Below, piece by piece: positions 52,980 through 61,820 of a DNA stretch of 64,000 nt (its first letter is position 1; every line of letters begins with the position of its first letter). The stretch spans positions 1-64,000 of the forward strand of contig NZ_JAJIWO010000004.1 in assembly GCF_020880695.1 (NCBI RefSeq). The letters are read 5' to 3'. Below the pieces are notes generated by a model that searched no databases, was not told the DNA's origin, and saw nothing but the letters and a program-made list of their open reading frames with translations. Source of the DNA: Mucilaginibacter sp. UR6-11 (GTDB taxonomy: Bacteria > Bacteroidota > Bacteroidia > Sphingobacteriales > Sphingobacteriaceae). The translations under genes were made by a program, and so were the position numbers.

Positions 52980-54629
52980 ATGACTAAAGATGAAATTTTC
53001 GGCTACACGCCGGATGAGAAATATGGCACCGGTGTCGCTTACTTTTCAATGGAGTTTGCTATTGACCAGGCACTGAAGATCTATAGCGGCGGACTGGGAT
53101 TTTTATCGGGTTCGCATCTGCGCAGCGCCTATAACCTGAAACAAAATCTCATCGGGATCGGCATATTGTGGAAATACGGCTATTATGACCAGGGAAGAGA
53201 AGGTAACGGCCTGATGAAGCCGGAGTTTATTGAAAAGGACTATTCGTTCCTGCAGGATACCGGCATTATGTTCGCAGTAAACGTGCACGACGCGCCGGTG
53301 CAGGTTAAGGCCTGGCTGTTAAAACCCGAAACCTTTGGCACGGCCCCGCTGTTTTTATTGAGCACGGATGTTCCGGAGAATGATGAGCTTTCCAGATCTA
53401 TAACGCATATTTTGTATGATTTTAATGAGGCCGCCCGGATTGCGCAAACCATCGTCTTAGGGATAGGTGGCGCTACGCTGTTAGATATTTTAGGGATCGA
53501 ACCTGACGTTTATCATATGAATGAGGGCCACGCCGTTTCGCTCAATTTTTACCTGCTGGCTAAATATAAAAGTCTCGAAGCAGTAAAAAAAAGGGTTGTC
53601 TTTACCACCCATACCCCGGAGATGGCGGGTAACGAAGCCCATACCTACAGCCTGCTCAAAGAAATGTCGTTTTTTTGCAACCTGCAGGAACAAGAGGTCA
53701 GGTCCCTGCTTGGCCTGAATGGCGATTATTTTAATTATACGCTCGCGGCCCTTAAATTTTCACGTAAAGCAAACGGGGTATCTCAAATACATGGCGGGGT
53801 TGCCCGCCAGATGTGGGGCAGCAATCCCGGCATTTGTGAAATTATTTCCATCACCAACGCCCAAAATGAAGTTTATTGGAAAGATACAATACTGGATGAA
53901 GCGATTATAGCCAATCGGGACGAGGCGATAATCAGCAGGAAAAAAGAACTTAAACGCGACTTGTTTAAAGTTGTAGCCGACCAATGCGGTAAGCTTTTTA
54001 AGGAGGACATAATAACCATTGTCTGGGCAAGGCGGTTTGCCGGTTATAAACGGGCCGACCTGCTGATGCAGGATTGGGAAAGATTTACGGCCCTGGTTAA
54101 CCAAACAGCCTCACCGGTGCAAATCATCTGGGCGGGAAAGCCGTACCCGGAAGATTCGGACGGTATTTGGCAATTTAACCAGATTATCACCAGGGCAAAA
54201 CCATTTGCCAATTGCGCAGTGCTGACAGGATACGAGCTCGGCTTATCCGCTCTTTTGAAAAAGGGGTCGGATGTCTGGCTCAATAATCCGCGGATGTATC
54301 ATGAAGCCTCAGGTACCAGCGGAATGACCGCTGCTATGAATGGCAGCATCAACCTGACTATGCCCGATGGCTGGGTGCCTGAATTTGCCCGCGACCGGGA
54401 AAACTGTTTTGTGATTGCACCGGCGCCAGCGAATTTATCCGAAGCTGAAATGGACCTGCAGGAAAACAGGAACCTGATGGACACGCTGGAAAAACTGGTA
54501 TTGCCAATATACTACCATGACCGGCCGAAATGGCTGTCTGTCCTGAAGAAAGCTGCTGCGGATGTTGTGCCTGCTTTTGAAGCAGGTCGGCTGGCAGATG
54601 AATATTATATAAAAATGTATAACTCGTAA
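52980..54629 (+). CDS. alpha-glucan (glycogen) phosphorylase-like GT35 protein lacking the PLP lysine
   Basis: A 549-residue protein of the short alpha-glucan phosphorylase family, with AYFSMEFAIDQALKIYSGGLGFLSG (in part) at the N-terminus, MNEGHAVSLNFYLL (about residue 180), and the phosphate-site segment ARRFAGYKRADLLM (about 350). The helix that carries pyridoxal phosphate reads EASGTSGMTAAMNGSINL (about 443-460): the position of the PLP-binding Lys in classical phosphorylases (GTGNMKF) is Thr here. Either PLP is bound differently or the protein is not a phosphorylase. It begins the glgP-SHOCT-copB group, 24 bp before the SHOCT gene. Confidence 0.85.
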   Translation: MTKDEIFGYTPDEKYGTGVAYFSMEFAIDQALKIYSGGLGFLSGSHLRSAYNLKQNLIGIGILWKYGYYDQGREGNGLMKPEFIEKDYSFLQDTGIMFAVNVHDAPVQVKAWLLKPETFGTAPLFLLSTDVPENDELSRSITHILYDFNEAARIAQTIVLGIGGATLLDILGIEPDVYHMNEGHAVSLNFYLLAKYKSLEAVKKRVVFTTHTPEMAGNEAHTYSLLKEMSFFCNLQEQEVRSLLGLNGDYFNYTLAALKFSRKANGVSQIHGGVARQMWGSNPGICEIISITNAQNEVYWKDTILDEAIIANRDEAIISRKKELKRDLFKVVADQCGKLFKEDIITIVWARRFAGYKRADLLMQDWERFTALVNQTASPVQIIWAGKPYPEDSDGIWQFNQIITRAKPFANCAVLTGYELGLSALLKKGSDVWLNNPRMYHEASGTSGMTAAMNGSINLTMPDGWVPEFARDRENCFVIAPAPANLSEAEMDLQENRNLMDTLEKLVLPIYYHDRPKWLSVLKKAAADVVPAFEAGRLADEYYIKMYNS

Positions 54630-54653
54630 TCGTTAATTTTAAATTTAAAGACC

Positions 54654-54869
54654 ATGTTTTACAGCTATTATTTTGGAGGAATGCACCTGATATGGTGGTT
54701 CCTGTGGATGATGTTACTGTTCTGGATATTTGTTACCCCCTATGACATACCGGGACAGCGAAGAAAAAAAGACACTCCGCTGGATATTTTAAAAAAGCGC
54801 CTGGCTTCAGGAGAAATCACTCCGGAAGAATACCGGGAAAAGAAAAGTATCATTGAAAATGACAAGTAA
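54654..54869 (+). CDS. small SHOCT-domain membrane protein
   Basis: A 71-residue protein. A very aromatic membrane segment (about residues 10-28, LIWWFLWMMLLFWIFV) is followed by a SHOCT domain (DILKKRLASGEITPEEYREK, about 44-63), a short helical module often attached to membrane or oligomerising proteins. Its last 11 bp overlap the copB-type ATPase gene, so the two are translationally coupled and may interact. Confidence 0.88.
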   Translation: MFYSYYFGGMHLIWWFLWMMLLFWIFVTPYDIPGQRRKKDTPLDILKKRLASGEITPEEYREKKSIIENDK

Positions 54870-56883
54870 ACCACAGTTGGCTCATGAACATGCCGGGCAT
54901 AGCGCGCATGCCGGCATGGCCCATGAGCAAATGGGCCACTCCCATCACGCAATGATGATTGCCGACTTTAAAAAGCGGTTTTACATCGTACTGGTGCTTA
55001 CTATTCCGGTGATGATGCTGTCCATGCAGATCCAGCAATGGCTGCACCTGGACATCTACTTTGCCGGTTTACGCTATGCGCTGTTCGGACTGTCAACAAC
55101 TGTGTTTCTGTATGGCGGCTGGCCTTTTCTGACCGGCTGGCTAAGCGAGCTGAGGTCCAAGAATCCGGGTATGATGACCCTGATCGGCTTTGCCATTACC
55201 GTTGCCTATGCCTACAGTACGGCAACTGTTTTTGGCTTAAAAGGCATGGACTTCTTCTGGGAACTCGACACACTGATCCTGATCATGCTCCTTGGGCACT
55301 GGATCGAAATGCGGTCGGTGATGGGCGCATCAAAAGAACTGGAGCTATTGGTACAATTAATGCCGGCAGAGGCGCATATGGTGATGCCCGATATGGTTCA
55401 TGAGGTAAGGACCGATACGTTGAAGGCAAATGATGTTATTTTGGTTAAACCCGGTGAAAAAGTTGCTGCTGACGGTATTATTCTGAATGGCGAAAGCTAT
55501 CTGAATGAATCAATGCTGACAGGCGAATCCAGGCCGGTTTATAAAGGTACGGGCGATAAGGTGATCGCCGGATCTATAAACGGAAACGGTTCATTTATGG
55601 TTACCGTATCCCATGCTGCCAAAGACTCGTACCTGTCGCAGGTGGTTAAACTGGTAAATGAAGCCCGCGAATCAAAATCAAAGACCCAGTTACTGGCAGA
55701 TACTGCTGCCAGATGGCTAACCATTATTGCGTTGGCTTCGGGCATCAGCACCTTTTTATACTGGTACTTAACCGGTCAAACTTTAGCTTTCGCTATGGAA
55801 AGAATGGTCACCGTCATCGTTATTTGCTGCCCGCATGCCCTGGGCCTGGCAGTGCCGCTGGTGGTCGCCCGCTCAACCGCTTTATCGGCCAAACACGGCC
55901 TGCTGATCAAAAACCGGACAGCTTTTGAAAACGCCCGAAAGATCACCACCATTGTATTTGATAAGACCGGAACCCTAACGGTAGGGAAATTTGAGGTATC
56001 AAAAATAGTTTCATTACAAAAAAACCTGACTGAAGAAGAACTGGTACGCCTGGCTTCGGCCTTAGAACAAAACTCCGAACACCCCATCGCAACCGGCATC
56101 CTGCAAAAAGCAAAAAACTTAAAGATCAACATCCCCCAAACAACTGCTTTTAAAGCCATAACCGGCCAGGGTGTTGAAGGTACGGTTGACGGTAAAAAGA
56201 TCATGGTTGTTAGTCCGGGTTATTTAATTGAAAAAAAGTTAGCGGTACCCGGGGCTTTTGCCCCCGATGATACAGAAACGGTTGTATTGATACTGATTAA
56301 TAATGAACTAGCCGGCTACATCGCTTTGTCGGATGAATTACGTCCGGAATCTGCAGAAGCTATTAAGATCCTGAAAAAAGAAAACATCAAATCTATCCTG
56401 CTTACTGGTGATAACAGAAAAGTAGCAGAAAGCGTCAGTAAGACCTTAAACATGGACAGTTTTATTGCCGGGGTCCTTCCCCATCAAAAACTCGAAAAGA
56501 TCAAAGCGCTGCAGGCTGTGGGCGAATTTGTGGCAATGACCGGCGATGGCGTAAATGATGCCCCGGCGCTGGCACAGGCGGATATCGGGATTGCGGTAGG
56601 CTCGGGCAGCGATATCGCAGCCGAAACCGCCGGGATCGTGCTCGTTAACAGCAACCCAAAGGATATCGTGAGTTTGATCCTGTTTGGCAAAGCAACGTAC
56701 CGTAAAATGATCCAGAACCTGGCTTGGGCCACGGGCTATAATGTGATCGCCCTGCCGCTGGCTGCGGGCGTGCTCTACCATCAGGGTGTGGTTTTAAGCC
56801 CGGCCGCCGGCGCGGTGCTCATGACGGTAAGTACGGTGGTTGTGGCTATTAATGCCGGGTTACTGCGGGTGGCAAAAAGTTAA
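54859..56883 (+). CDS. copB: CopB-type heavy-metal P1B-ATPase
   Basis: A 674-residue metal exporter from the ATG at 54859; a TTG at 54853 is less likely. The N-terminus is His/Met-rich (HEHAGHSAHAGMAHEQMGHS), replacing the usual CxxC domain. The membrane metal-site motif is CPH (ICCPHALGLAVPL, about residue 316), which defines the P1B-3 (CopB) class for Cu2+/Cu+/Ag+. Phosphorylation motif DKTGTLT (about 370), actuator LTGES, and hinge TGDGVNDAPAL (about 558) are intact. It is coupled to the SHOCT gene by an 11-bp overlap. Confidence 0.94.
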   Translation: MTSKPQLAHEHAGHSAHAGMAHEQMGHSHHAMMIADFKKRFYIVLVLTIPVMMLSMQIQQWLHLDIYFAGLRYALFGLSTTVFLYGGWPFLTGWLSELRSKNPGMMTLIGFAITVAYAYSTATVFGLKGMDFFWELDTLILIMLLGHWIEMRSVMGASKELELLVQLMPAEAHMVMPDMVHEVRTDTLKANDVILVKPGEKVAADGIILNGESYLNESMLTGESRPVYKGTGDKVIAGSINGNGSFMVTVSHAAKDSYLSQVVKLVNEARESKSKTQLLADTAARWLTIIALASGISTFLYWYLTGQTLAFAMERMVTVIVICCPHALGLAVPLVVARSTALSAKHGLLIKNRTAFENARKITTIVFDKTGTLTVGKFEVSKIVSLQKNLTEEELVRLASALEQNSEHPIATGILQKAKNLKINIPQTTAFKAITGQGVEGTVDGKKIMVVSPGYLIEKKLAVPGAFAPDDTETVVLILINNELAGYIALSDELRPESAEAIKILKKENIKSILLTGDNRKVAESVSKTLNMDSFIAGVLPHQKLEKIKALQAVGEFVAMTGDGVNDAPALAQADIGIAVGSGSDIAAETAGIVLVNSNPKDIVSLILFGKATYRKMIQNLAWATGYNVIALPLAAGVLYHQGVVLSPAAGAVLMTVSTVVVAINAGLLRVAKS

Positions 56884-56901
56884 ATTACAGCTCTGGCAAA
56901 C

Positions 56902-56966
56902 TGATCATAAACAATTTATTTGATGACGGCGGTCAGTGATTATCCGGCCAATACTCCCCAGCTTTA
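56902..56966 (+). promoter_or_regulatory. Crp/Fnr-type promoter of the USP-mgtA unit
   Basis: Near-dyad TGATCATAAACA (56902-56913) and exact dyad TGACGGCGGTCA (56924-56935) start 22 bp apart. Then come 23 bp and the -7-like CAGCTTTA (56959-56966). The start codon is at 56993. Confidence 0.65.
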
Positions 56967-56992
56967 CTGTACGGAAAAAACGTTCTGTTAGC

Positions 56993-57778
56993 ATGGGAAG
57001 GATTCTTTTTATCGATGACAATTTACCCGGGAACAGCGCCGCGCTGACGTGCGCCGTTTCCCTTGCCGGCAGGATGGGTTCTCATTTACTGAAAGCGCGT
57101 ACCGCTAAACCGAAAGACGTTAAAAAAGAAAAAGTAACCGCCGGAAATATCAATAGCCAGGCGCTAATACAGCCCGTAGCCGGCTTGCCGGAAGCAAATC
57201 GGGCCGGGCCGGGCGAAATCGATATTTCAGGGTGGAGCCTGCAGGAAGCTGCAGATCTGATCAACAAGGGGGATATCACGTTAATTGTAAAGTGCGTAGC
57301 TGAATACAGGGCGCCCGGATCCTTAGACCCCGGTACACTGCTGAACCATATCCATTGTCCGCTTTTGCTGATACCTGCTAACTGGTCATTCAAAGACCCG
57401 GAACGTATCGTCTACCTGGCCGATCTGCGTTATTGCCGTACCGATATTGTCCGTTACCTGGCCGCCTTAGCTGCCGCCTGTCGGGCAGACCTGTCAGTTG
57501 CACACTTGACGAAGGAAGATTTGGTTCATATCGATGAAAGTTATGCGCACTGTCTGTTTGAGGAACAGGTTCGCCGGCAAGTGAAGTATCACCGGCTGAG
57601 TTTTAATTATACCCGTGAAAGGGACCTGATCAAGGCGGTGGATGTATTGACCAACGGGATGCGCCATGACCTGCTGGCACTGACCAGGAACCGCTATCAT
57701 TTTAACAAACTCGTTGGGCGGGAGCTAGACAAGCTGCCATCCCATATCCAAATCCCGTTACTTATTTTTCCAGGCTGA
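56993..57778 (+). CDS. tandem universal-stress-protein-like protein
   Basis: A 261-residue protein from the ATG at 56993; the GTG at 56936 lies inside the promoter dyad region and is rejected. It shows two UspA-like halves (about residues 1-130 and 135-261), each ending in a hydrophobic strand of the form LLLIPANW or PLLIFPG. The first half is divergent and lacks the G-x2-G-x9-G(S/T) ATP loop. It belongs to the island and lies 4 bp before mgtA. A role in low-energy or low-oxygen stress is inferred from family. Confidence 0.8.
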   Translation: MGRILFIDDNLPGNSAALTCAVSLAGRMGSHLLKARTAKPKDVKKEKVTAGNINSQALIQPVAGLPEANRAGPGEIDISGWSLQEAADLINKGDITLIVKCVAEYRAPGSLDPGTLLNHIHCPLLLIPANWSFKDPERIVYLADLRYCRTDIVRYLAALAAACRADLSVAHLTKEDLVHIDESYAHCLFEEQVRRQVKYHRLSFNYTRERDLIKAVDVLTNGMRHDLLALTRNRYHFNKLVGRELDKLPSHIQIPLLIFPG

Positions 57779-57782
57779 GCCG

Positions 57783-60359
57783 ATGCTTATGATAAAAGAG
57801 ACGTCCATTATCCCCGGTGACAGTTATTGTCACCTTAGCCAAACGGAAGCCTTCTCTCTCCTGGATTGCGGTGAACAGGGCCTTACTAATGCGGAAGCTC
57901 GTAAACGACTCAAAAAATATGGCCCCAATACAATCCGGGCCAATGCGGGCAATTCCGGGTTCCGTTTGTTCCTGTCGCAGTTTAAAAGCCCGATAACATT
58001 GCTGCTCATCATCGCGGCATTATTATCAGCAGGTTTGGGCGATGTGGTCGATACACTAATTATCCTGGTGATTGTGCTCATCAGCAGTTTCCTTGGTTTC
58101 TGGCAGGAAAGAGGCGCAGCAAATGCTGTCAGGGCACTGTTAAAACTGGTTCAACTCCATTGCGACGTGTTAAGGGATGGGGTAAAAATAGCTATCCCGG
58201 TAGAAACGGCCGTCCCCGGGGATATCGTCATTTTAGCGGCCGGCGACATTATACCCGGCGACAGCCTGATCCTGACATCGCAGGAACTGTTCACGGACGA
58301 AGCGGCGTTTACCGGAGAAACTTATCCGGTTGAAAAGAATGCCGGCATATTGCCGCAGGATACACCGCCAGCCAAAAGAAGCAACACTTTGCTGATGGGC
58401 GCCCACGTAATCAGCGGAAAGGCTACCGCACTGATCATCAGGACAGGGCAGCAAACCGAATTCGGTAAAATATCTACCCGCCTGGCCGCCGCCGCGCCGT
58501 TAACCGATTTCGAAAATGGTATCCGCAAATTCGGTTATATGCTGATGGAGGTTACGTTGTTGCTGGTAATTATTATTTTCGCTATCAACGTATTCCTGCA
58601 TAAGCCGGTGCTTGACTCCCTGTTGTTTTCGCTCGCGCTCGCCGTCGGGCTGACCCCACAGCTACTACCCGCCATTATTAGTGTGAACCTGGCCACCGGG
58701 GCCCGGCGGATGGCTGCCCGGGAGGTCATCGTCAAACGACTCGCGTCGATAGAAAATTTCGGCAGTATGGATATCCTTTGTTCAGATAAAACGGGTACGA
58801 TCACCGAAGGTAAAGTGACTTTGAAAGATACCCCGGGCGCCGACGGTAAACACAGTGAAAAAGTGTTGCTATATAGCCGGCTGAATGCTTCGCTGCAACA
58901 GGGTTTCCATAATCCGATTGATGAGGCGATTTGCCTGGGCTATAAGAAAGAAAACACTTCCTATCGCGTTCAAACCGAGATCCCTTATGATTTTATCCGT
59001 AAAAGGCTGACCATACAGATAAGCAACGCAAAGGAAAACTTCTGCATAACCAAGGGCGCACTTAGCGTTATCCTGAATATCTGCAGCCGGGTGGAAGAGG
59101 CCAACGGAAAGATCAGTGACATAGCCGCGCGCAGGGCTGATCTGACAGCCCGATATGAGGAGCTAAGCAAAGCGGGGCTCCGGACATTAGGCGTGGCTTA
59201 TAAAACAACTGATCCGGCCCGGGATTTTACGAAAGAAGAGGAAAAAGACATGATCTTCCTGGGTTTTATTACTTTATTTGACCCACCGAAGGCCAATATA
59301 GCCGCCACTATCCGGCAACTGGATGACCTGGGTGTCAAACTCAAGATTATTACCGGCGACAATGCCCAGGTCGCCAAAAGCCTTGCTTTGCAAATCGGGA
59401 TGAAAAACCCGAAAATACTCTCCGGAACTGCGCTCCAAAAGATGAGCAATACCGCGCTGCTCCACCAGGCGCCGCTGACCCATATATTTGCGGAGGTAGA
59501 ACCCAACCAGAAAGAGCGTATAATTTCGGTATTAAAAAGAGCCGGCCATGTTGTTGGATTTATGGGTGATGGGATCAATGACGCCCCGGCGCTGCATACG
59601 GCAGATGTGGGGATCTCGGTGGATACGGCAGTCGACGTGGCTAAAGAAGCCGCGGACATCGTTTTGCTCAGCCGCAATCTAGATGTCCTGGCCACAGGTA
59701 TCATGGAGGGTCGGAAAACTTTTGCCAATACGTTGAAATATATCTTCATGGCAACCAGCGCAAATTTTGGCAACATGTTCAGCATGGCCGGCGCTTCGCT
59801 GTTCCTGCCTTTCCTGCCGATGTTACCCAAGCAGATCCTGCTCACCAACCTGCTGACCGATCTTCCTGAAATGTCCATCGCCACCGACCGGGTCGACAAG
59901 GTAAATATTATGGCCCCTCAACGCTGGGATCTCGGCTTTATAAAGCGCTTCATGATCATTTTCGGCTTATTGAGCTCGGTATTTGACTACCTGACATTTG
60001 GCATACTGCTTTTAGTTTTACATGCTGACGAAAAAACCTTTCGGACCGGATGGCTGGTGGAATCGGTCATCTCCGCAACCCTCATCGTCCTGGTGGTACG
60101 CACCCGCCTCCCCTTTTTCAGGAGCCTGCCCGGCCGTTATCTTTTCGGCACTACCCTCCTGGTGATCCTGTTTGTATTAACGCTTCCCCTTACACCTTTG
60201 GCTAATTGGTTTGGTTTTATCCGCCTGCCTGTGTCCTATTATGGCTGGATGCTGCTGATCCTGGCAGCTTATATGGTTTCGGCAGAGTTGGCCAAGCGCT
60301 GGTTCTACCGGCGGATCGTAGACAGATCAAACCACCGGGTGACCAAGGTCATTATTTAA
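57783..60359 (+). CDS. mgtA: MgtA-type Mg2+-translocating P-type ATPase
   Basis: An 858-residue P3B-type ATPase importing Mg2+. The phosphorylation motif DKTGTITEG lies near residue 334, the TM4 motif GLTPQLLPAIISVNLATGA near 300 (most MgtA proteins have Glu instead of Gln after TP), the hinge GDGINDAPAL near 597, and the C-terminal KRFMIIFGLLSSVFDYLTF segment is typical of MgtA. It follows the USP-like gene by 4 bp. Its last codons contain the Crp/Fnr-type dyad that serves the next gene. Confidence 0.92.
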   Translation: MLMIKETSIIPGDSYCHLSQTEAFSLLDCGEQGLTNAEARKRLKKYGPNTIRANAGNSGFRLFLSQFKSPITLLLIIAALLSAGLGDVVDTLIILVIVLISSFLGFWQERGAANAVRALLKLVQLHCDVLRDGVKIAIPVETAVPGDIVILAAGDIIPGDSLILTSQELFTDEAAFTGETYPVEKNAGILPQDTPPAKRSNTLLMGAHVISGKATALIIRTGQQTEFGKISTRLAAAAPLTDFENGIRKFGYMLMEVTLLLVIIIFAINVFLHKPVLDSLLFSLALAVGLTPQLLPAIISVNLATGARRMAAREVIVKRLASIENFGSMDILCSDKTGTITEGKVTLKDTPGADGKHSEKVLLYSRLNASLQQGFHNPIDEAICLGYKKENTSYRVQTEIPYDFIRKRLTIQISNAKENFCITKGALSVILNICSRVEEANGKISDIAARRADLTARYEELSKAGLRTLGVAYKTTDPARDFTKEEEKDMIFLGFITLFDPPKANIAATIRQLDDLGVKLKIITGDNAQVAKSLALQIGMKNPKILSGTALQKMSNTALLHQAPLTHIFAEVEPNQKERIISVLKRAGHVVGFMGDGINDAPALHTADVGISVDTAVDVAKEAADIVLLSRNLDVLATGIMEGRKTFANTLKYIFMATSANFGNMFSMAGASLFLPFLPMLPKQILLTNLLTDLPEMSIATDRVDKVNIMAPQRWDLGFIKRFMIIFGLLSSVFDYLTFGILLLVLHADEKTFRTGWLVESVISATLIVLVVRTRLPFFRSLPGRYLFGTTLLVILFVLTLPLTPLANWFGFIRLPVSYYGWMLLILAAYMVSAELAKRWFYRRIVDRSNHRVTKVII

Positions 60360-60382
60360 TTACCTGATCTGTTGCAATTTTG
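60340..60382 (+). promoter_or_regulatory. Crp/Fnr-type promoter of the L,D-transpeptidase-USP-ADH unit
   Basis: Exact dyad TGACCAAGGTCA (60340-60351) lies inside the end of mgtA. Then come 23 bp and the -7 element CAATTTTG (60375-60382). The start codon is at 60402. The position 22 bp upstream matches only four of six core bases. Confidence 0.65.
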
Positions 60383-60401
60383 TATTATAAAAATTGCTGT
60401 C

Positions 60402-61805
60402 ATGAAAAAATTCGTCCTGCTGCTATGGTTACTGGTCCTGGCTACCGGCGTTAGTACGTGTCAGGACCTGCCGGCAGAAATCCGTCGTCAGTTAAATGCC
60501 GGAGATGAGGCAGTTTTATTTTATCCAAAAAGTGTTAAACGATTTTACGAACAGGTAGGTTTTAATCCCGCCTGGATCAAGCCACAGAACGGCGCCGGCC
60601 CCGCATGGCAAGCCATGCTCTTGCTGGATTGCGTGTTACAGTACGGGCTGGCGCATGATGACTATCACCCAAAGGTACTGTTATACGATCAGCTGCACGC
60701 TATTTTAGATACTCCCGGAAAAGTGGATATCAGCCAGCAGGCCAGGTTTGATATCCTGTTGACCGACGCTATCATTACCCTGGTAAACAACCTGCATTTC
60801 GGAAAATTAAATCCCGAATTCCCAGCCGCGGGTATTGACGCCGGAAACATGAACAGCTTCAGGGCAGAAGCTACGCTGCAGTTGGCCCTACAGCAAAAAA
60901 AAGGTTACAGTTTTTTGGCGACTGTAGAAAGCGTACAACCAAAATCAAAAGCCTACCAGGACCTGCAACACCGGATGCGACTGGTTACGGGCCTATATAC
61001 AGGGGATTGTTACGAAGTGCCCGAAAGGGATATCAGGATCATGGCCATTAACCTGGAACGCTTAAGATGGGCAAATATGGTAGATAGCAGCTATATACAG
61101 GTCAATATACCCGCCTATACCCTGCAGTTTGTCCGGCCTGATACCACGTATACGTTCCGGGTTGCTGTAGGTAAAGCCGGCAGTCCTACGCCGGCCTTCA
61201 ACAGCGCAATCAGCTATTTAACAACCGCACCGGATGTGGTTTTGCTGCAGGATGTATTCCGGAATACTATTTTACCAAATGCCTTAAAGGATTCGAACTA
61301 CCTCCGGGACAATCACATCGCGATTTATGATAAAAAAGGTAAATTTATTGTGGTCGACAAAATGACGCTGGCAGATATCGCAGAACATCCCGGCGACTAC
61401 CGGGCACGGCATGGTTCCGGATGTGACCTCGGGCAGGGCGACCTGGCGTTTCATTTGTCAAATTCATCCAAAACAGATCTGCATGATATGCCAAAAACAG
61501 ATTTTTTTAATCAAAACGACAGGGCCATCACCACCGGATGTATCTGGGTAGACGATGCTGAAAAACTAGCCACCCTGATGTTAAAACATGATGGAAGAGA
61601 AAATGAGGCGGCAATTCTTCGCAAGGCAATGTCAAGCTATAAACGAAAAACTTTTATCCTCCAAAAACAGGTGCCGCTAAAGGTCACTTATTTAACCTGT
61701 GCGGTGAAAAATGGCGAACTGATCTTCCATAAAGATATTTATAATCTCGACAAAAGCCTTGAAATGGCTTTGTATAATGTCAAACAAAATCTGGTAATGC
61801 GTTAG
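60402..61805 (+). CDS. L,D-transpeptidase (YkuD)-like exported protein with altered active-site motif
   Basis: A 467-residue protein from the ATG at 60402 with a hydrophobic signal peptide (about residues 1-18). The N-terminal half resembles the L,D-transpeptidase scaffold domain (VKRFYEQVGFNPAWIKP, QYGLAHDDYHP). The C-terminal YkuD domain has RVAVGKAGSPTPAF, DLHDMPKTDFF with the catalytic-region His, and DRAITTGCIWVDDAEKLA. The catalytic Cys is kept, but the conserved Arg after it (GCIR/GCVR) is Trp and the preceding residues are Thr-Thr. It may cross-link peptidoglycan 3-3 during stress, or be altered in activity. It precedes a USP gene by 15 bp. Confidence 0.88.
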   Translation: MKKFVLLLWLLVLATGVSTCQDLPAEIRRQLNAGDEAVLFYPKSVKRFYEQVGFNPAWIKPQNGAGPAWQAMLLLDCVLQYGLAHDDYHPKVLLYDQLHAILDTPGKVDISQQARFDILLTDAIITLVNNLHFGKLNPEFPAAGIDAGNMNSFRAEATLQLALQQKKGYSFLATVESVQPKSKAYQDLQHRMRLVTGLYTGDCYEVPERDIRIMAINLERLRWANMVDSSYIQVNIPAYTLQFVRPDTTYTFRVAVGKAGSPTPAFNSAISYLTTAPDVVLLQDVFRNTILPNALKDSNYLRDNHIAIYDKKGKFIVVDKMTLADIAEHPGDYRARHGSGCDLGQGDLAFHLSNSSKTDLHDMPKTDFFNQNDRAITTGCIWVDDAEKLATLMLKHDGRENEAAILRKAMSSYKRKTFILQKQVPLKVTYLTCAVKNGELIFHKDIYNLDKSLEMALYNVKQNLVMR

Positions 61806-61820
61806 CTTAATTGACAATAA

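Noticed and set aside
59198..59899. 233-codon open frame opposite mgtA
   Set aside because: Antisense to conserved MgtA motifs; Ser-rich translation without any recognisable domain, a shadow frame.
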